Below, piece by piece: positions 1-7,178 of a stretch of DNA of 38,629 nt (position 1 is the first letter of the stretch; each line of letters begins with the position of its first letter). Below the pieces are notes generated by a model. The model was given only the letters and a program-made list of their open reading frames with translations, did not search any database and was not told where the DNA came from. A program made the position numbers and the translations under genes. The stretch spans positions 1 to 38,629 of the forward strand of contig JAEZZG010000018.1 in the NCBI GenBank assembly GCA_023442485.1, read 5' to 3'. This DNA comes from Actinomycetes bacterium (lineage in GTDB: Bacteria; Actinomycetota; Actinomycetes; Propionibacteriales; Propionibacteriaceae).

Positions 1-1
1 G

Positions 2-72
2 AGCGGACGACGGGAATCGAACCCGCGTAGCCAGTTTGGAAGACTGGGGCTCTACCATTGAGCTACGTCCGC
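2..72 (-). tRNA. tRNA-Gly (anticodon TCC)
   Basis: The minus strand folds as a 71-nt cloverleaf. The acceptor stem is GCGGACG/CGTCCGC with discriminator T. The T-loop is GTTCGATTC and the anticodon stem CCAGT/ACTGG carries loop CTTCCAA, giving anticodon TCC. The 3' end lies at the window edge, so an encoded CCA cannot be fully judged; the next base is C. Confidence 0.95.
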
Positions 73-142
73 GTCAGCCGAAGCCAGAACTTCGACTGTG
101 AAGAAAATAGCAGACCCTGAGGTCAAACCCAATTCCTTCTCG

Positions 143-215
143 TCGGGGCGGCGGGACTCGAACCCGCGGTCTCCTGCTCCCAAAGCAGGCGCGCTAGCCA
201 CTACGCTACGCCCCG
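143..215 (-). tRNA. tRNA-Pro (anticodon TGG)
   Basis: A 73-nt minus-strand cloverleaf. The acceptor is CGGGGCG/CGCCCCG with discriminator A, the T-arm contains GGTTCGAGTCC, and the anticodon stem CCTGC/GCAGG holds loop TTTGGGA (anticodon TGG). The bases after the discriminator are CGA, so CCA is not encoded. It lies 70 bases upstream of the tRNA-Gly on the same strand, so the two may share a transcript. Confidence 0.95.
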
Positions 216-296
216 AAGCTCCACGCCAAGCGTTTCACCGACGCACTACTCTATAGCTTTCCACCGTCCAACGCCAATCCTTCTGCTCGTCCAGCC

Positions 297-2189
297 CTAG
301 ATGGCGCCCCTGATCACCCACGCAAGGATCTCGTCGTAGTCATCCTCGCTCACTTGTCGGACCCGTCCGTCCTCGTCACAGTGCGATGCTAGCCAGGAAC
401 GGATCTGGCGCTGAGCATAGCTGAGTGACTCCCCCACAGCACCACTGAGGTTCCTGCTTCGGTTGGCGAAGGCCAGTGCCTGAGCCCGTTGAAGCTCAGT
501 TCCGAATTCACCGGGGATAGTTGACTCCACCAGACGAAGAACTCTAGCGCTCGCATCACCCGCGACACCGTCAAGAATGTCACGTTCCGCATGACAATAG
601 TCGCGCACGAAAGAATCGCCAAGGCGAGCGCAATCACCATCAGCCGCAGTGCCACCAGCACCACTGACGGCGATCCTGGTGGCAATGTGATGGACCGCGC
701 TCGCCGCGTCAGGGATCAGCTCTGGAGACGACGTCGCACAGGCTGCAAGCAGATCAAGGGCCACGCTGAGCCGACCGGGTTGGGCAGGTCCGTCAAGATA
801 AGAAATCGCCTGTCTTAGAGACGTGTTAGTGGCAGTGGAGTCGTGATCGGCGATCCACGCTGCCAGGAGCGGACCCCATATACTCAAGCGGTACTGTGTA
901 GCGTCAATCTGGCTCCAGACATCGCGGAACCACTGCCGGGTAGCAGAGGTCTCACAGCGAAGATCGAGTGACTGAGCAACCAGCCAGGTCTGCACGAGAC
1001 GAGCGGGGATGTCATGGCTTGCTGGGCGGGGGAAGGCAGACATGATCCCCTGAGCACGCCGCTCCAGCAACGCTCGTGTCGGCGGCGCACTGTAGAGGTC
1101 AAGCGAGTAGATGTCGGTACCATCAACGACGTCAATGCCGCAGATTCCCGGCTCGGCAACTGTCACCGTGTAGATTCCGTCACTTTCGCTGACGGACACA
1201 GCCGACGCCGCGAAGCGACCGTCAACCGAAGGTGTGACGATGCCGTCGAGGAGGTGGAACTCGATCGAGTCTGCACCCTCAATCGCCAAAGACGACGGCA
1301 TCCATGACGGCACGCTCCGACCCAACTCGTGGGCGTGCCTGAGCCAGCGTCCCGACCATTGACACCGATAGGAAGGCAGCGCCAGGTGACTGTCGCGACT
1401 TATCGCTGGTTGATTAGCGACACCACGGTCAGGCTCGCTGGACGCCACGGAACCATGATCGGATGTGGCAGGTGAGAGGCGCGGGTCTAGTTGACCGGAA
1501 TCCTTGCCAGACCAGGTGGCAGAACGCCCCACGCTGATTTCCGGATCGCTGAGCCAGTGCCGATCATTGGTGCGGCACCGCCCAGCTCGCTGCTCGAGGC
1601 CGAGAAGCCCGTATGGCCCGGCATCAAAGGCCAGGTATCCGCGAGCACCAGCTAACCACTCCAAGTTGGGATGCGAAGTGGTGAAATCAAGCCAGAAACC
1701 AGGGATCGAGGCTGGCTCACGAAGAGAGGTGGCCGTCTGCCTAGCAACCGGGGCAGACGCAGCATCTGACGACGTGATATCGACATGGAGGGAAGACGTA
1801 TCCCCCGCGCTGTGGATGAGGGAGATGCCCTGGATATCGTCAGGTGCGCCCGTGGTCGCCTCTTGGCACGGTCTCGTGTCACCGACGGGAAGCGGGAGAA
1901 TCGACACCGAGAATCCCCAGGCAGGCTCGAACCAATGCCTGACCTTGGCGGTGAAACCAGCACAGACGAGGTGCTGCTCAATCTCGTCAGGCTCGACGCT
2001 GATCTGGCGAGACACCCATCCCTTACCGAAACGAATCATGACCCCGGACAGGACTAGGGTTCCGTCTAACAACCTCAGATCAAAAGAACCGTCCGGGGCA
2101 ACAATGACATCGGTGCGCGACTGGACCAGATGCCTTGTTCCGGCGGGTCCGGGGGCGATCGGGCTGATGATTACTGTCCGCGCTGACAT
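297..2189 (-). CDS. Large conserved-looking protein of unknown function, overlapping nei
   Basis: I do not recognise this 630-residue protein. It has no signal peptide or clear membrane segment. The N-terminal half alternates short hydrophobic strands with turns, suggesting beta-sandwich content, and is broken by a polar Ser/Asp-rich stretch at about residues 220-265. The last 250 residues look helical and Ala-rich. I chose ATG at 2189, preceded by GCGGGAC; an in-frame GTG lies three codons upstream. The start overlaps the last 19 bases of nei, which implies translational coupling. Overlap with a DNA-repair gene hints at co-expression but does not give a function. Reading frame and codon use look genuine; any function would be a guess. 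Confidence 0.75.
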   Translation of the reverse strand: MSARTVIISPIAPGPAGTRHLVQSRTDVIVAPDGSFDLRLLDGTLVLSGVMIRFGKGWVSRQISVEPDEIEQHLVCAGFTAKVRHWFEPAWGFSVSILPLPVGDTRPCQEATTGAPDDIQGISLIHSAGDTSSLHVDITSSDAASAPVARQTATSLREPASIPGFWLDFTTSHPNLEWLAGARGYLAFDAGPYGLLGLEQRAGRCRTNDRHWLSDPEISVGRSATWSGKDSGQLDPRLSPATSDHGSVASSEPDRGVANQPAISRDSHLALPSYRCQWSGRWLRHAHELGRSVPSWMPSSLAIEGADSIEFHLLDGIVTPSVDGRFAASAVSVSESDGIYTVTVAEPGICGIDVVDGTDIYSLDLYSAPPTRALLERRAQGIMSAFPRPASHDIPARLVQTWLVAQSLDLRCETSATRQWFRDVWSQIDATQYRLSIWGPLLAAWIADHDSTATNTSLRQAISYLDGPAQPGRLSVALDLLAACATSSPELIPDAASAVHHIATRIAVSGAGGTAADGDCARLGDSFVRDYCHAERDILDGVAGDASARVLRLVESTIPGEFGTELQRAQALAFANRSRNLSGAVGESLSYAQRQIRSWLASHCDEDGRVRQVSEDDYDEILAWVIRGAI

Positions 2190-2986
2190 GTCCCGCACCA
2201 GTACAGTCGTCGGTTCGCTAGCTCAGTCAGTTTCACAGGTTTCCCACACACGATACAAGGCTGGTTAGCACGCCGATAGACATAGACCTCACCGCCGTGA
2301 CGATCGATCCGAGGTGGACGTCCCATCGCCTCGGGTGTGTGCTCGGGAAAGACGGTGTCGATACGGCCAGTAGACACCCCGTCTGCCATGAGCTCAACGA
2401 GGTCATCCCACATCGCGCGGAAAGATGACTGCCGCAGCTGAGTTCCCGGACACATCGGGTAGACGCCGTGGCGGAACAGCACTTCCGCGCGGTAGATATT
2501 GCCCACTCCCGCACAAATCCCTTGATCCATCAAAAGTGTGGCGACCGGGCGATGAGAGCGCCTGATTTTCTCCCACGCAATCTGCGGGTCGGCGTCGGCA
2601 CGGAGCGGATCGGGACCAAACTTGGCAACGACATCGTCTCGATCTGACGGTGAGATGAGCCGACACCATTGTGGACCGGTCAAGACGGCAACGTCGTCAT
2701 CATGACGAATCAGCAGACGCAGTTGGCCCTGGGCAGGAATGTTGGAGTAGAACCGGAGCTTGCCGATAAGACCGAGATGGATGTGGATGATGCGGTCAAG
2801 ACGATCGGAGTCAAAGTTGATGAAGAGGTGCTTGCCCCACGCCTCAGCGTTGTGCAGGATGTGACCATCGACGAGGGCAGCGGAATCAGCGAATCTGCCT
2901 TGAGGAGAAGATACCTCCACCACGTGGCCGGCGAAGCGGGCATTGAAATCGCCAGCGATACGATGGATGACGTGACCTTCCGGCAC
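2171..2986 (-). CDS. nei: Endonuclease VIII/Fpg-family DNA glycosylase (Nei type, Rv2464c-like)
   Basis: Bifunctional base-excision repair glycosylase/AP lyase acting on oxidised bases. I chose the GTG start at 2986 because maturation then exposes Pro2-Glu3 (VPEGHVIHR), the family's catalytic N-terminus; SD-like GAGGGAG lies upstream. A longer in-frame ATG reading would bury Pro2. Visible parts are the N-terminal beta-sandwich, a helix-two-turn-helix segment with MDQGICAGVGNIYRAE, and a C-terminal zinc finger CIVC...CGTC. The length of 271 residues is normal. In mycobacteria the gene order Rv2464c (nei), Rv2465c (rpiB), Rv2466c, Rv2467 (pepN) is known, and this window keeps those relatives close together. 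The downstream unknown gene overlaps its 3' end. Confidence 0.92.
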   Translation of the reverse strand: MPEGHVIHRIAGDFNARFAGHVVEVSSPQGRFADSAALVDGHILHNAEAWGKHLFINFDSDRLDRIIHIHLGLIGKLRFYSNIPAQGQLRLLIRHDDDVAVLTGPQWCRLISPSDRDDVVAKFGPDPLRADADPQIAWEKIRRSHRPVATLLMDQGICAGVGNIYRAEVLFRHGVYPMCPGTQLRQSSFRAMWDDLVELMADGVSTGRIDTVFPEHTPEAMGRPPRIDRHGGEVYVYRRANQPCIVCGKPVKLTELANRRLYWCGTCQRGQ

Positions 2987-3010
2987 TGGGTGAGCTCCCT
3001 CGCTGTTGAA

Positions 3011-3039
3011 CTGACCAGGGCGGACAAAGCGCATAAGCT
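3011..3039 (+). promoter_or_regulatory. Candidate promoter giving a leaderless mRNA for the small ORF at 3046
   Basis: CTGACC (3011-3016), a 17-base spacer and TAAGCT (3034-3039) resemble -35 and -10 elements. The -10 ends six bases before the ATG at 3046, so the predicted transcription start falls on or next to the A of ATG. No Shine-Dalgarno sequence is seen. Confidence 0.45.
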
Positions 3040-3045
3040 GTACTC

Positions 3046-3291
3046 ATGGCCAAGCCCGAGGACCATTCTACAAAGACCACCAACCCTGTCGATCCGGGGT
3101 CGACCCGAGGTGAATCCGCACCTGCCAGACCAGATTCTATTCGCGAGTTCGGACGAGACGGGATCTCTGGCCTGGTCAGCAAAGACAGGGCTTTACGGGC
3201 TCGCGAGATTTCTCAGCCTCTCCCTCGTGACCACGTCCATGCCCTCGACGTCATCGACGATCTTCTCGACAGAGCAAAGGGACGCCGTTAG
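3046..3291 (+). CDS. Small actinobacterial protein of unknown function, divergent from nei
   Basis: An 81-residue hydrophilic protein. The N-terminal 35 residues are Pro/Ser/Thr-rich and look disordered. The C-terminal half is charged and helical, with RALRAREISQP and a final helix ending in DRAKGRR. This resembles small actinobacterial proteins with a RARDVSRP-like motif, from memory and without a search. It is transcribed away from nei from a 59-base gap holding a well-placed promoter. Other frames here are open too, so coding status is probable rather than certain. Its codons contain one copy of a 17-base direct repeat whose second copy lies downstream at 3331. Confidence 0.6.
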   Translation: MAKPEDHSTKTTNPVDPGSTRGESAPARPDSIREFGRDGISGLVSKDRALRAREISQPLPRDHVHALDVIDDLLDRAKGRR

Positions 3292-3362
3292 ACGACGTCC
3301 CATCTGGATGGAACAAGCCGGGCTGGTGGTCGCACCTGCCAGACCAGCGTAGCGCCTGTGAG

Positions 3363-3818
3363 CTAAGCGAAGGCTTGATCTTCGTGGGCGCAAAGTTTCT
3401 CAATCCGTCGGGCATGACGGGCTTCACCGGTGAACTCGGTGGAGAGGAAGGTCTTGACGATCTCCCACGCCTGGTCATGGTCGACGAAACGCCCTCCAAG
3501 GGAGATGACGTTGGCGTTGTTGTGTTGACGAGCCAAAACAGCTAGTTCCGTCGAGAAACACAGCGCAGCACGGATGCCTTTGACCTTATTGGCGGCAATT
3601 TGCTCGCCGTTGCCCGAACCACCCAAGACGATTCCGAGACTCCCCGGCTCGTCAGCGACGGCCTGAGCAGCCGGAAGAATGAACTCGGTGTAGTCGTCAT
3701 CTGGATCGTAGGTGAGGGCACCGTGGTCAACGACGTCGTATCCGGCTTCGATAAGCCTGGCCTTGAGATCTTCCTTGAGCTCGAAGGCGGCATGATCAGT
3801 TCCGATATGAATCCTCAT
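3363..3818 (-). CDS. rpiB: Ribose-5-phosphate isomerase B
   Basis: Interconverts ribose 5-phosphate and ribulose 5-phosphate in the cytosolic non-oxidative pentose phosphate pathway. The 151-residue protein starts at ATG 3818 (MRIHIGTDHAAFELKE) behind SD-like AGGGG; longer in-frame starts lack family similarity. It carries GTDHA near the N-terminus and GIVLGGSGNGEQIAANKV in the middle. It then has the HNNAN motif and a C-terminal RRIEKL helix. It resembles actinobacterial RpiB (Rv2465c), which uses a Glu in GNGEQ rather than the Cys of E. coli RpiB. gnd, another pentose phosphate gene, lies 11 kb away in this window. Confidence 0.95.
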   Translation of the reverse strand: MRIHIGTDHAAFELKEDLKARLIEAGYDVVDHGALTYDPDDDYTEFILPAAQAVADEPGSLGIVLGGSGNGEQIAANKVKGIRAALCFSTELAVLARQHNNANVISLGGRFVDHDQAWEIVKTFLSTEFTGEARHARRIEKLCAHEDQAFA

Positions 3819-3934
3819 AGCCCCTAGTATTCCACCACTGAGCCGGCATGTCTGGGTCGCCATGCACGTCACTGAAATCCGCTGGAGAGATCAAACCCGA
3901 CGGATCTGCAACAATCCGTCCCCAGCGTGACCGG

Positions 3935-6382
3935 CTAGATCAATCCAGCCAACAACCGATTGAAGCCGTCTTCGTCGAGGATCGGGATCCCCAGCTTCTC
4001 GGCCTTGGCCAGCTTTGAGCCAGCCGATTCCCCCACCACCAAGTAATCGGTTTTCTTCGACACGGACGACGACGCAACCCCGCCATAAGCCTCAATGATT
4101 TCTTGGATGGAGTCGCGACTATACCCCTGGAGACGCCCAGAGGCGACAATGGTCAGACCCGCCAAGGTCTGCGGCGTCTGAACATTTGACGCGACGTCAT
4201 CCGTGACCGCGCCAGCCCCGCCGTCGGCAGTAGTGGAGCCACGAAAGTTTGACAAGGGTTCCTGCCCCGACGCTTCTAGCCCCGGTAGACTCTCCAACCC
4301 GGGCAGACTCTCCAGCGCGTCGAAGGTAGCCCCCGATGTGCCGTGAGCCGAAGATTCAGGCCGGGCAGACGCGACGGCAGAACCCATCGGCACCCCTGCC
4401 TTGCGCCAGCGATCAATGATGTCTCGGTGCCAATCAACCTGGAACCACTCGTGGATACTCTGGGCACTGACCCCACCGATCATCGGCAGCGTAGTAAGTT
4501 CGGAGACGGACGCCTGAGCAAGCCAATCAATTGACTTCGCCCGGCGCATGATCCGGCGCGCCGTGGTTGGCCCGATATGCCGGATTGATAGCGCCGCCAG
4601 CACCCGCCACGGTTCAGCCTTCTTCGCCTCGGCGATCTGGTCAAGCAAACGTTCGGTGGTCTTGGTGGGGACGACTTTGTCACCATCTACTCGGAAGAAG
4701 AAACGGCGAGGTTGGCATACGCCCGACTCATCAGGTCGCCACACATAGACGTCACGGAGATCGTCGAGGGAGATGTCAAACAGCCCCGCCTCTGAGGTCA
4801 ACAGCGGGGTTTGGCGAGGCATCGAGGCATCCTCGGGACGGTGCGTGTCCGGAGCGACCAACGCCAGCACCGTCTCAGCACCCAAACTTTCAATATCGAA
4901 TACCTTGCGGCTACCTAGAAAGATCAGCCTCTCCATCAACTGGGCCGGGCATGACTTGGCGTTGAGGCAGCGTAGGTCTTTGTCTTCGGGATTCTCATAG
5001 CCCAGCTCTGAGCCACATTCGGGACAGTGAGTGGGCATGATGAACGGTCGTTCAGACCCGTCCCGAACCTCAACGACTGGCCCAACCACCTCGGGGATCA
5101 CGTCACCTGCCTTGCGCAACACCACCGTGTCGCCGATGAGCAAGCCTTTCCTTTCCACCTCGAAGGCGTTGTGCAAAGTCGCTCTTTCCACGCGCGACCC
5201 AGCAACGAGAACCTTCTCCATGACGGCGTAAGGAGTGACGCGGCCGGTACGCCCAACACCGACGCGAATATCGAGCAACCTGGTGTGGACCTCCTCCGGC
5301 GGATATTTATATGCCACCGCCCACTTCGGCGCCCTCGACGTCGTCCCGAGCTTGCGTTGGACGTCGAGATCATTGACCTTGATCACCACGCCGTCAATCT
5401 CGTGCTCAACGTCGTGACGGTGTTTCCCGTAGTAGCCGATATAGTCCAAGACCTCTGCCGCAGACGGCACCACCTTGAATCGGGTCGATACGGGCAGACC
5501 GAGTTGTTCCAGCATCGGATAGGCATCTGACTGGCGGCGAAGATCGAGCCCGTCATGGACCCCAATCCCGTGAACCAGCATCGACAAGGGGCGCGACGCC
5601 GTCTCAGCAGGATCCTTCTGTCGTAGCGATCCAGCCGCAGCGTTGCGGGGGTTGACGAACAGAGGCAAGATTCTTAGCACCTGCTTCCGCTTCGCCTTCG
5701 GGTCAGGATGAGTACCTTCAGCAACCATCTGATTGTGCCGGTTGATCTCCACATTCGCCTCGGCACGGGTTTTGTTCTTCCGCTCAATCGCCTCATTCAT
5801 CGCGGTGAAATCCTTCACCGTGAAGAACACCTCACCGCGAACTTCCAGAGTCTGCGGAATCGTGCAACCTTCATGCAACCGCTGTGGGATCGAAGCGATG
5901 GTGCAGATATTGGCGGTGACATCTTCACCGACGAAGCCATCTCCACGGGTTGCCCCCGTGACCAGGACGCCGTCACGGTAGACCAGATCACAGGCCAGCC
6001 CATCAATCTTGAGTTCACACAGCCACTGTGGCTCATAGCCTAGTTCGGCGGTGATCTTCTCCATCCATGCCTCCACGCCCTCCAAAGAAAACACATCGTC
6101 GAGGGAAAGCATTTGAGATGGATGCTTCACCGGAGCGAAACTCGTCGACAACGCCGCAGCCCCCACCTTCTGGGTCGGGCTTGAGGCCGTTACCAGGGAT
6201 GGAAACTCAGACTCGATCTGTTTGAGCTCAACCAAGAGCTGGTCGTATTGGCCATCAGATAGTTCCGAGGTGCCATCACCGTAATAGGCCTGCTGAGCAG
6301 CGGTGATGATGTCGACGAGTTCTTTCCAACGACGAGAGGCAGATTCGAGATCGGCCGGTTGAGCGCGAGGTGTTGAGGGCAT
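3935..6382 (-). CDS. ligA: NAD-dependent DNA ligase with extra insertions
   Basis: Seals nicks in duplex DNA using NAD+ in replication and repair. At 815 residues it is longer than the usual 660-700. The order is a Ia/adenylation domain with nucleophile K125 in CELKIDG, then the OB fold. A zinc finger follows (C453, C456, C472, C478), then helix-hairpin-helix repeats (about 590-650) and a BRCT domain (about 738-815). Extra segments are seen at about 203-242 (Lys/Asn-rich), 508-570 and 667-736. The last is a polar linker before BRCT with an imperfect tandem LESLPG. It starts nine bases after the upstream gene's stop, without SD; a TANNNT hexamer precedes the ATG by six bases. It sits inside the otherwise conserved rpiB/Rv2466c block. 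Confidence 0.97.
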   Translation of the reverse strand: MPSTPRAQPADLESASRRWKELVDIITAAQQAYYGDGTSELSDGQYDQLLVELKQIESEFPSLVTASSPTQKVGAAALSTSFAPVKHPSQMLSLDDVFSLEGVEAWMEKITAELGYEPQWLCELKIDGLACDLVYRDGVLVTGATRGDGFVGEDVTANICTIASIPQRLHEGCTIPQTLEVRGEVFFTVKDFTAMNEAIERKNKTRAEANVEINRHNQMVAEGTHPDPKAKRKQVLRILPLFVNPRNAAAGSLRQKDPAETASRPLSMLVHGIGVHDGLDLRRQSDAYPMLEQLGLPVSTRFKVVPSAAEVLDYIGYYGKHRHDVEHEIDGVVIKVNDLDVQRKLGTTSRAPKWAVAYKYPPEEVHTRLLDIRVGVGRTGRVTPYAVMEKVLVAGSRVERATLHNAFEVERKGLLIGDTVVLRKAGDVIPEVVGPVVEVRDGSERPFIMPTHCPECGSELGYENPEDKDLRCLNAKSCPAQLMERLIFLGSRKVFDIESLGAETVLALVAPDTHRPEDASMPRQTPLLTSEAGLFDISLDDLRDVYVWRPDESGVCQPRRFFFRVDGDKVVPTKTTERLLDQIAEAKKAEPWRVLAALSIRHIGPTTARRIMRRAKSIDWLAQASVSELTTLPMIGGVSAQSIHEWFQVDWHRDIIDRWRKAGVPMGSAVASARPESSAHGTSGATFDALESLPGLESLPGLEASGQEPLSNFRGSTTADGGAGAVTDDVASNVQTPQTLAGLTIVASGRLQGYSRDSIQEIIEAYGGVASSSVSKKTDYLVVGESAGSKLAKAEKLGIPILDEDGFNRLLAGLI

Positions 6383-6388
6383 GGGTAG

Positions 6389-6417
6389 AAACTAGTCGAA
6401 GATCGGGCCAACGTCAC
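6389..6417 (-). promoter_or_regulatory. Candidate leaderless promoter for ligA
   Basis: On the minus strand GTGACG, a 17-base spacer and TAGTTT (6389-6394) form a plausible -35/-10 pair. The -10 lies six bases before the ligA ATG. The first three bases of TAGTTT are the TAG stop codon of the upstream gene. No Shine-Dalgarno sequence precedes ligA. Confidence 0.4.
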
Positions 6418-7000
6418 GGCTGCGCTTGACTTCGTAGAAACCCGGGTAGCTCATCAGCTTGAGCAAACCGTCAAAGACGTCAAGAGCGTCTTGCCCTTTA
6501 GGCGCAGGCGACATCACTGGCCCAAACATTCCCTTACCTCGGTACCCGATGGTGGGAACACCAACATCGGTGCCGGCGATTGATTGAGCTTCGGCGACCT
6601 TGTCGTGCAGGTAGGCGTCGTGGATGTTCGTCAGGGCTTCGTCCGCAAGGGCTAGGTCAAGGTTGAGATCACTGAGTGCATCCTTGACGACGTCGATACC
6701 AACAGGTTGCTGCTTGAGATGGATTCGGGTTCCCAATGCGGTGTAGAAATCGGTCAGGGTTGCCTCGCCATAGCGGATTGCGACGGCGGCACAAGCACGG
6801 GCTGTCGGCCAGGTCTGCTCAATGTGGTCACGATAGTCGGGGTCGAGATCGCGCCCTTGGTTGAGCACGGCGAGGCTCATGATTGAAAACTTCACGTCCA
6901 TGTCACGTTGATCCATCACCTCGTGAATCCAGCGAGATGCCATCCACGACCAAGGGCAAGAGGGGTCAAAATAGAAAGTCACGGTATCGGATTGCCTCAT
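6392..7000 (-). CDS. DsbA-fold mycothiol-linked reductase homologue (Rv2466c-like), CPWS active site
   Basis: A 202-residue thioredoxin/DsbA-fold protein close to M. tuberculosis Rv2466c, known as a mycothiol-dependent reductase that can activate nitro-prodrugs. Shared features are the N-terminal FYFDPSCPWSW, a SRWIHEV helix, FSIMSLAVLN, the cis-Pro region VGVPTIG, FGPV and a C-terminal FYEVKRSRD. The active site is C15-P-W-S18: the second Cys of CPWC is absent, pointing to a monothiol mechanism (inference). There is no signal peptide, so it is cytoplasmic. It is divergent from pepN, as in mycobacteria, and directly upstream of ligA. TAAGAT sits six bases before its ATG. Confidence 0.88.
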   Translation of the reverse strand: MRQSDTVTFYFDPSCPWSWMASRWIHEVMDQRDMDVKFSIMSLAVLNQGRDLDPDYRDHIEQTWPTARACAAVAIRYGEATLTDFYTALGTRIHLKQQPVGIDVVKDALSDLNLDLALADEALTNIHDAYLHDKVAEAQSIAGTDVGVPTIGYRGKGMFGPVMSPAPKGQDALDVFDGLLKLMSYPGFYEVKRSRDVGPIFD

Positions 7001-7006
7001 GCCTCA

Positions 7007-7036
7007 ATCTTATGAGCTGGACCAAAACCTACCCAA
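7007..7036 (-). promoter_or_regulatory. Candidate leaderless promoter for the DsbA-fold gene
   Basis: Minus-strand TAAGAT (7007-7012) ends six bases before the ATG at 7000, and TTGGGT lies 18 bases upstream of it. The GAGG next to the ATG is too close to act as a normal ribosome-binding site. Confidence 0.4.
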
Positions 7037-7093
7037 CCCCACCTCCTGCGGTTATCCCACCCCGTTAGCGCTAGTCAACTACCCAAGGGATTT

Positions 7094-7122
7094 TTCGCGA
7101 CTGCCACAACTATTCATATAAT
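7094..7122 (+). promoter_or_regulatory. Candidate pepN promoter
   Basis: A perfect TATAAT (7117-7122) is preceded, 17 bases away, by a weak -35 (TTCGCG). The predicted start at about 7129 places the dyad at 7131-7155 at the extreme 5' end of the pepN transcript. The pepN SD GAGGAGA lies close before ATG 7179. Confidence 0.5.
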
Positions 7123-7130
7123 GTCGTGAG

Positions 7131-7155
7131 CTAGTTTCTGGGGGGAGAAAACTAG
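7131..7155 (+). promoter_or_regulatory. Inverted repeat in the pepN 5' leader
   Basis: CTAGTTT (7131-7137) and AAACTAG (7149-7155) are perfect complements around an 11-base G-rich loop. In RNA this would be a hairpin at the 5' end of pepN mRNA, possibly stabilising. In DNA it could be an operator just downstream of the promoter. The role is unproven. Confidence 0.45.
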
Positions 7156-7178
7156 TGGCCACTCGTTGAGGAGAGTTC

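Noticed and set aside
1..215. tRNA genes as integration sites for an island
   Set aside because: No integrase, no duplicated tRNA 3' end and no change in gene character near any tRNA in the window.
1504..2268. 254-codon plus-strand ORF
   Set aside because: Antisense to the large unknown gene and nei. Cys/Arg/Ser-rich shadow translation without an SD.
3322..3348. GCTGGT/ACCAGC stem between the small ORF and rpiB
   Set aside because: Six pairs with a 15-base loop and no T-run; not convincing as a terminator.
2669..3352. 227-codon plus-strand ORF over nei and the small ORF
   Set aside because: It lies largely antisense to nei, whose motifs are clear, and its product shows no protein-like pattern.
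5027..5530. 167-codon plus-strand ORF
   Set aside because: Antisense to ligA and without recognisable features.
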